Assembly: GCF_029623345.1 (NCBI RefSeq)
Contig: NZ_JAPYKH010000008.1
Location: forward strand, 1-64,000
Reading direction: 5' to 3'
From: Sphingomonas phyllosphaerae
Lineage (GTDB): Bacteria; Pseudomonadota; Alphaproteobacteria; Sphingomonadales; Sphingomonadaceae
Length of the DNA stretch: 64,000 bases
Part shown: in pieces, positions 59,436-64,000 of the stretch
How the letters are laid out: each line of letters opens with the position of its first letter
Numbering within the stretch: position 1 is the stretch's first letter
Position numbers and translations under genes: made by a program
Notes under the pieces: model-generated
Database searches by the model: none
Seen by the model: only the letters and a program-made list of their open reading frames with translations
What the model was told of the DNA's origin: nothing

Positions 59436-59890
59436 CCTTCGCCTGGTGTGACCGTCAGACAGTCCTTCTTGCCATCGAGATATTTCAGGCCGGTCGCGGC
59501 GCCGTCGCTCGGCCGCAGCACTTGGCGCCCGCCGTTGCGTTCGAAGACGATGCCCTCCGCGGTGACCTTGCCGTCGTAGGTCCCCTTATCGTCAAGGCTC
59601 CACTGCATCGCCAGCGAGACCGCATCGTCCGCGCCAGCGCGCGGCGAGACGACGAGGTTAAGCCCTTCCACCCCGCGCCACCGCCCCAGATATGTCGCGC
59701 GCGATGGTGCCGGAGTAGCGGTCGGAGACGAAGAATTGGACGTGCCGTCGGACCGGCTTCCGGCGAGGTCCGGGGCGGCGGTTGCGTTGGCCGCAGCCCC
59801 GGGTCTCTCGTCGCGCCCCGCTTCTGCGGAGCGATCGCCGCACCCGGCGAGCAGGAGCAGGGCAACACCGGTCAGCGCGAGGGTCTTCAT
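59420..59890 (-). CDS. Putative lipoprotein
   Basis: A 156-residue lipoprotein: signal MKTLALTGVALLLLAGCGD with lipidated Cys17, a low-complexity Ser/Thr/Pro/Ala linker (about 20-65), then a compact domain with YLGRWRGVEGLNLVVSPR, AMQWSLDDKGTYDGKVT, GIVFERNGGRQVLRPSDG and a C-terminal cysteine pair (KKDCLTV, GEGYCRD). It is common as a hypothetical in sphingomonads, with no known role. It overlaps the CitE-like gene end. Confidence 0.78.
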   Translation of the reverse strand: MKTLALTGVALLLLAGCGDRSAEAGRDERPGAAANATAAPDLAGSRSDGTSNSSSPTATPAPSRATYLGRWRGVEGLNLVVSPRAGADDAVSLAMQWSLDDKGTYDGKVTAEGIVFERNGGRQVLRPSDGAATGLKYLDGKKDCLTVTPGEGYCRD

Positions 59891-59938
59891 CCCCGCTCAA
59901 CTCGCGCGGTGCCGTGCCGTTCCGTCGCGCGGGCCGCT

Positions 59939-60433
59939 TCACTCCTGGGGCGGAGGCTCTTTCAGCAGCGGGATCAGCTCACGGTTGAGATCGTCGAGGT
60001 CCAGTGCCGCCGCCTTGGCGTAGCGGACCACCCCGGCACGATCGATGATATAGTTGGTCGGCACGGCGGGCATTTCCGCGCTCATGCCTTTGATGCGGCG
60101 CACCGCCGGGATCGCCATGGCGGCGAACAGCGGCTTGAGTTGGTGCAGCGGTGCCGATCCGTCGGTCGCTACCGCAAAAACGCTGAGCCCATGCTGCCGG
60201 GTGTGCCGATAGTAACGGTCAAGCAGCGGCAGCTCGGTGCGGCACGGCACGCACCACGTCGCCCAGAAGTTGAGCAGCACCACCTCACCGCGATGCTGGG
60301 CGAGTGTGGTCTTGCTGCCGTCGACCAGCGTCAGCTCGATCGGCGGCGCCGGCTGCCCGACCTTGAGCTCGCGCGCGGTGGCTGGCGACGCGAGCAGTGC
60401 GCTGGCGAGCGCGCAAAGCAGCAAGTGGCGCAT
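59939..60433 (-). CDS. TlpA-like periplasmic thiol-disulphide reductase
   Basis: Thioredoxin-fold protein of 164 residues. ATG 60433 places a signal peptide (MRHLLLCALASALLASPATA). The AhpC/TSA-like part has LKVGQPAPPIELTLVDGSKT and the active site NFWATWCVPCRTELPLL (C-V-P-C), then the conserved cis-Pro region AVPTNYIIDRAGVVRYA. It should reduce disulphides in the periplasm, for example in cytochrome c maturation. It is downstream of the TonB receptor on the same strand. Confidence 0.9.
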   Translation of the reverse strand: MRHLLLCALASALLASPATARELKVGQPAPPIELTLVDGSKTTLAQHRGEVVLLNFWATWCVPCRTELPLLDRYYRHTRQHGLSVFAVATDGSAPLHQLKPLFAAMAIPAVRRIKGMSAEMPAVPTNYIIDRAGVVRYAKAAALDLDDLNRELIPLLKEPPPQE

Positions 60434-60515
60434 CGGTCTTGTCCCCCCTGCCGACACGCTGGCGCGGCCACGCTGCCCCGGTCAAGCGGCCGATCGACCC
60501 GATCTGGTCCCGAAC

Positions 60516-62597
60516 TCAGGACGCCGACGCGAGCGACAATCGAATGCTCGCCGGCGGCGCCGCCGCCAGCAGGTCGGATCCCGTCGCCGCCCAGTGTCGG
60601 CCACCGGCTTCGCCATAGACGCGGAGTGTCACCGCGCGCCCACCGAGCGGGAAGCGATAGCCCGCGCCGGCGGCGAACGCGACGTGGCCCGGGACGAAGC
60701 CGAGGTTGAGCGAGTCCAGTGCGCGCCGCCCCGCGGCGGTGGCGCCGACCGAAAGATCGAGCCCGGTCGATGCCGCCAGACGGTAGGTGAGCAGCAGCGA
60801 TCCGGTACGTCGCGGCGTGTTTTCGATCAGCTTGCCCAGCATCATCGCTGCGCCCGAGCGCTGGCGCGCATCGACGAGCGTGGCGCCCGCGAGCAGCGAG
60901 AGTGCCGGCGCCAGCTCGCCCGCCCCCGACAGCTCGATGCCTTGGTAGCGCGCGCGGCCGTCCTGCACGAAGCGGTGCTGATCGTTGATGTAGGAGGCGG
61001 CGCGATCGACGCGGAACCAGGCCGCGCTCCAGGTGAGCGCGTGCGGTAGCGTGAGCTTCGCGCCGATCTCTTCCTGCGTGCTGCGCGCCGCCGGCAGCGT
61101 CTCCCCGAAATTGACCGCGATCTGCTGGGCGGTGCCGCCCGGCTCCAGCCCCTCGACATGGCTGGCGTACAGGCTGGCCAAGGCGGTCGGCTTCAGCGTC
61201 GCCGCATAAGACCACAGGGCGGGGCGCTCGAGATGGTCGCGGCGCGGATCGCGCTCGCGATAGGCGGTGAAGCGGTGCCCGACGGTCAGGTCGAGCCACT
61301 CGCCCAAGGCGGCGCGATCGAGCAGGAACAGGCCGGCGTCCTCGGTGCGCTGCCGCTCGCTGGGGAGCAGAGACGCGGCGGCGGGGGGCGGGAGGATGCG
61401 CGGTCGATACAGGTTCTGAGCGACTCGATAGCGAAGCGGTAGTGGCAGCGAAGTGGTGCGGTCGCTCTCGGCGGCGCCCAACACCAGGTGATGGAGGATG
61501 GGGCCGCTCCGGATCGTGCCGGCGAGATCGACCTGGAACAGCTGGACGCGATGGGGATTGCGGCGTGTTAGCAGCACGGTGACGATCCCGTCGCCGCTTG
61601 CCGCATCGAAGCCGCCGAAGGAGGAGTAAGCGCGCGCTCGATCGAGCCGGGACTCGCCCATGCTCAACGACGCGCTCCACCCCGGCGCAAGCACGTAGCG
61701 GCCGCGGAGCAGCAGATTGCGGCGCCAGGCGCTGGCGCGCATCCAGCGGGCGCCAAGGTTGCGGTCGGTGGGCGGCAAGGGCGGCAGCACGATGCGACCG
61801 GCCCGCGGCACCAGCGCGAACTCGGTGGGCTCGGCGATGTCGCGTGCCACATGGTCGACGTCGAGCGTGATCGTGAGCCGCTCGCTCGGTCGCCAGTCGA
61901 TCGCGGCGGCGGCGAAGCGTCGCCAGCCGTCGACCTGGTCGATGCCAGGAAGCAGCTCGGCAGCGCCGGCGTTGACACGCAGGCCGATCCCGTCCGTCAG
62001 CGGCCGGTCGATATCGAGCGCGGCGCCCGCTCCGCCGTGCGTGTCGCCGAATGCCTCGAACCGATCCTTCGCGCGGCCGCTGGGGCGTTTGCTCACCAGG
62101 TCGACGATCCCCGACGGCGCGGCAAAGCCGTAGCGCAGCCCTGCCGCGCCCTTCAGCACTTCCACGCGGTCGAGCGTCTCGATCGGCGCGTCGACCAGGT
62201 TGACGATCGGCAGGACTCCATTCAGGCGGTAGTTGGTGAAATTGTTGGCGGGGATGCCCCGGATCGCGACATTGGCGTAGACCAGCGCCGAAATCTGCGC
62301 CTCGGACACGCCGGGCACGTCATGGAGAACATCGGCCAAGGAACGCGCCTGCTGGGTATCGAGCACTGCGCGCCGCAGGATCGTGAAGGTCGCGGGGATG
62401 TCGAGTTGCCGCGCGTCGCGGAAGATGCCGGCCTGCACCGCATCGGCCCCGTAACTCTCCGGTCGGTCGGCGGTGACGACGATCTCGTCCTCGGGTGTTT
62501 CGCCGCGCTGCGCGCTCGCTATGGTCGGAGCGAATGCCGCTATCGTCGCGGCGGCGCCGGTGACCAACCGCCGCATCAAGCCTTTCTCGTTCGTCAT
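60516..62597 (-). CDS. TonB-dependent siderophore receptor
   Basis: Outer-membrane receptor taking up a ferric chelate. The 693-residue protein has a signal peptide (to about residue 29, ending ASAQ), a TonB-box-like DEIVVTADRPESYG, the plug domain (about 50-165: ARSLADVLHDVPGVSEAQ, IRGIPANNFTNYRLNGV, VEVLKGAAGLRYGFAAPSG) and a 22-strand barrel to the end. The plug features place it among siderophore receptors. Its start is either ATG 62597 or ATG 62576, the latter with AAAGG nearby. A perfect Fur-like palindrome lies 17 bp upstream, so iron repression is very likely. The ligand is unknown. Confidence 0.93.
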   Translation of the reverse strand: MTNEKGLMRRLVTGAAATIAAFAPTIASAQRGETPEDEIVVTADRPESYGADAVQAGIFRDARQLDIPATFTILRRAVLDTQQARSLADVLHDVPGVSEAQISALVYANVAIRGIPANNFTNYRLNGVLPIVNLVDAPIETLDRVEVLKGAAGLRYGFAAPSGIVDLVSKRPSGRAKDRFEAFGDTHGGAGAALDIDRPLTDGIGLRVNAGAAELLPGIDQVDGWRRFAAAAIDWRPSERLTITLDVDHVARDIAEPTEFALVPRAGRIVLPPLPPTDRNLGARWMRASAWRRNLLLRGRYVLAPGWSASLSMGESRLDRARAYSSFGGFDAASGDGIVTVLLTRRNPHRVQLFQVDLAGTIRSGPILHHLVLGAAESDRTTSLPLPLRYRVAQNLYRPRILPPPAAASLLPSERQRTEDAGLFLLDRAALGEWLDLTVGHRFTAYRERDPRRDHLERPALWSYAATLKPTALASLYASHVEGLEPGGTAQQIAVNFGETLPAARSTQEEIGAKLTLPHALTWSAAWFRVDRAASYINDQHRFVQDGRARYQGIELSGAGELAPALSLLAGATLVDARQRSGAAMMLGKLIENTPRRTGSLLLTYRLAASTGLDLSVGATAAGRRALDSLNLGFVPGHVAFAAGAGYRFPLGGRAVTLRVYGEAGGRHWAATGSDLLAAAPPASIRLSLASAS

Positions 62598-62613
62598 TCC
62601 GCTTGACTATGGC

Positions 62614-62634
62614 TGTTGCGAGTGTCTCGCAACA
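62614..62634. promoter_or_regulatory. Fur-like operator of the TonB receptor
   Basis: TGTTGCGAG-TGT-CTCGCAACA is a perfect 9-bp inverted repeat around a 3-bp centre, located 17-37 bp upstream of the receptor ATG at 62597. Its TTGCGAG/CTCGCAA arms match the type of site that Fur binds in alphaproteobacteria. A shorter, less perfect relative is at 22763-22783. Confidence 0.75.
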
Positions 62635-62712
62635 AATGGCCGACCCGCTTCGAAGACGCTGCACCGGTTGACCTGTCGCCGCCTCGCGGCTACCCGCGCC
62701 ACCGACATCGCT

Positions 62713-62755
62713 GAACCACTCGCGCGCCGAGTCCTGTCGAAGGGCGCGCGGGTTC
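62713..62755. repeat. Palindromic repeat ahead of purA
   Basis: GAACC (62713-62717) with CGCGCGCC (62721-62728) pairs with GGCGCGCG (62743-62750) and GGTTC (62751-62755), forming a strong hairpin with a 14-nt loop containing CCTGTCGAA. It lies in the purA leader, 26 bp before the start codon, and could affect purA expression. It differs in sequence from the CCCGG-type repeats of the window. Confidence 0.65.
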
Positions 62756-62780
62756 GCCCGGCAGGCGGAGACCTGTATCC

Positions 62781-64000
62781 ATGGCCAACGTAGCAGTCAT
62801 CGGCGCGCAATGGGGCGACGAGGGCAAGGGCAAGATCGTCGACTGGCTCGCCGAGCGCGCCGATATCGTCGTCCGCTTCCAGGGCGGGCACAATGCCGGG
62901 CATACGCTGGTGGTCGGCGAGGCGGTCTACAAGCTTTCGCTGCTGCCCTCCGGGATCGTGCGCGGTACGCCCTCGGTGATCGGCAACGGGGTGGTGCTCG
63001 ACCCTTGGGCGCTCAAGGCGGAGATCGAGCGGCTGGCGGGGCAGGGCGTCGTCGCCTCACCCGAGACGCTGCGGATCGCGGACAATTGCGCGTTGATCCT
63101 GCCCTTCCACCGCGACCTCGATGCGCTGCGCGAGGATGCCAGCGGCGCAGGCAAGATCGGGACGACGCGGCGCGGTATCGGCCCCGCTTATGAGGACAAG
63201 GTCGGACGTCGCGCGCTGCGCGTCTGTGACCTCGCGCATCTCGATGATCTCGGGCCGCAGCTCGACCGGCTCACCGCGCACCATGATGCGCTACGCGCCG
63301 GCTTCGGCGAGGCGCCGATCGATCGCGACGCGCTGGTCGCCGAGCTGCGCGCGATCGCCGGCTTCGTGCTGCCTTTCGCCAAGCCGGTGTGGCGCGACCT
63401 CAACGCCGCGAAGGAGGCGGGCAAGCGCATCCTGTTCGAGGGCGCACAGGGCGTGCTGCTCGACATCGATCACGGCACCTATCCGTTCGTCACGTCGTCG
63501 AACACGATTGCGGGCACGGCGGCGGGCGGCTCGGGGCTCGGGCCGGCGGCGGTGGGGTTCGTGTTGGGGATCGCCAAGGCCTATACCACCCGCGTCGGCT
63601 CCGGGCCGTTTCCGACCGAACTCGAGGACGCGACCGGCGAGCGGCTCGGCACGCGAGGGCATGAGTTTGGCACGGTGACGGGGCGAAAGCGGCGCTGCGG
63701 CTGGTTTGACGCGGTGCTGGTGCGGCAGTCCGCGGCGGTGGGCGGGATTACCGGGATCGCGCTGACCAAGATCGACGTGCTCGACGGCTTAGACGAAGTG
63801 CGGATCTGCACCGGCTATCGCTTGCGCGGCGAGGTGATCGACTACTTCCCGGCGCACGCGGCGGACCAGGCGCTGGTTGAGCCGGTGTATGAAACGGTCG
63901 AGGGTTGGCAGGAGTCAACCGCCGGCGCACGCAGCTGGGCCGATCTGCCCGCGCAGGCGATCAAATATATCCGTCGCGTCGAGGAGCTGATCCGCTGCCC
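62781..64000 (+). CDS. purA: Adenylosuccinate synthetase, cut by the window edge
   Basis: GTP-dependent enzyme joining IMP and aspartate in AMP synthesis. About 406 residues are present of a usual 430. The N-terminus [20 protein letters not shown] holds the catalytic Asp and the P-loop-like [21 protein letters not shown] has the catalytic His; [37 protein letters not shown] and [17 protein letters not shown] follow, all typical. The frame is open to the last base. ATG 62781 is preceded by GCGGAG. Confidence 0.96.
   Translation, partial: MANVAVIGAQWGDEGKGKIVDWLAERADIVVRFQGGHNAGHTLVVGEAVYKLSLLPSGIVRGTPSVIGNGVVLDPWALKAEIERLAGQGVVASPETLRIADNCALILPFHRDLDALREDASGAGKIGTTRRGIGPAYEDKVGRRALRVCDLAHLDDLGPQLDRLTAHHDALRAGFGEAPIDRDALVAELRAIAGFVLPFAKPVWRDLNAAKEAGKRILFEGAQGVLLDIDHGTYPFVTSSNTIAGTAAGGSGLGPAAVGFVLGIAKAYTTRVGSGPFPTELEDATGERLGTRGHEFGTVTGRKRRCGWFDAVLVRQSAAVGGITGIALTKIDVLDGLDEVRICTGYRLRGEVIDYFPAHAADQALVEPVYETVEGWQESTAGARSWADLPAQAIKYIRRVEELIRC

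Overview
The window is a GC-rich stretch of an alphaproteobacterial chromosome, most likely from a sphingomonad (Sphingomonadaceae). Supporting signs are the strong G/C bias at third codon positions, the conserved runs hisZ, argS-SPOR, bamD-recN and the F1 ATPase operon atpHAGDC without atpB/E/F, a short 83-residue epsilon subunit, an AdaA-type repair protein, and Fur-like operators of the alphaproteobacterial TTGCGAG/CTCGCAA type. No rRNA, tRNA or CRISPR array is visible inside the window.

Layout. Positions 1-4.2 kb are accessory DNA: a serine recombinase running off the left edge through a terminator hairpin, a small partner ORF, a TacA/TacT (DUF1778/GNAT) toxin-antitoxin pair with an operator over its promoter, and two gene remnants (the 3' part of hemB and the 3' part of a hybrid histidine kinase) meeting head-on at one junction. 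Positions 4.4-8.1 kb hold a small unknown ORF, a LuxR-type regulator with a degenerate receiver domain and a Wzc-like polysaccharide co-polymerase/kinase with altered nucleotide-site residues. Positions 8.2-35.1 kb are mostly housekeeping: dgt, a TPR-SPOR cell-envelope protein, a PAS-MarR regulator, phosphomannose isomerase, bamD, recN, a zinc CDF exporter, argS and a SPOR protein, uvrB, ferredoxin-NADP reductase, a class II aldolase, uvsE, hisZ, an M28 peptidase, pepN and ppc.

Positions 35.2-37.4 kb are the most interesting part: a compact, lower-GC three-gene cluster between ppc and cpaF. It encodes a 59-residue precursor peptide with a double-glycine leader, a secreted TIKI/TraB/ChaN-fold protein with both GxxH motifs, and an ATP-grasp ligase of the MvdD/graspetide type translationally coupled to it. 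This looks like a ribosomally made, side-chain-cross-linked peptide (graspetide) pathway with an unusual TIKI-fold partner.

Positions 37.4-64 kb resume core genes: cpaF, a truncated Ada-like protein, the F1 ATPase operon with an extra hendecad-repeat coiled-coil gene between atpD and atpC, priA, a frameshifted monooxygenase-like gene, an SDR, a GAF-PAS-GGDEF cyclase, a tyrosine recombinase, dedA, gshB, yraN, a cytochrome c lipoprotein, DUF983, rsmI and an LpoA-like lipoprotein whose divergent start codons overlap, a CitE-like lyase, a TlpA-like thioredoxin, a TonB-dependent siderophore receptor with a perfect Fur-like palindrome at its start, and purA, cut by the right edge. At least seven intergenic palindromic repeats of a few sequence families are scattered between the core genes.
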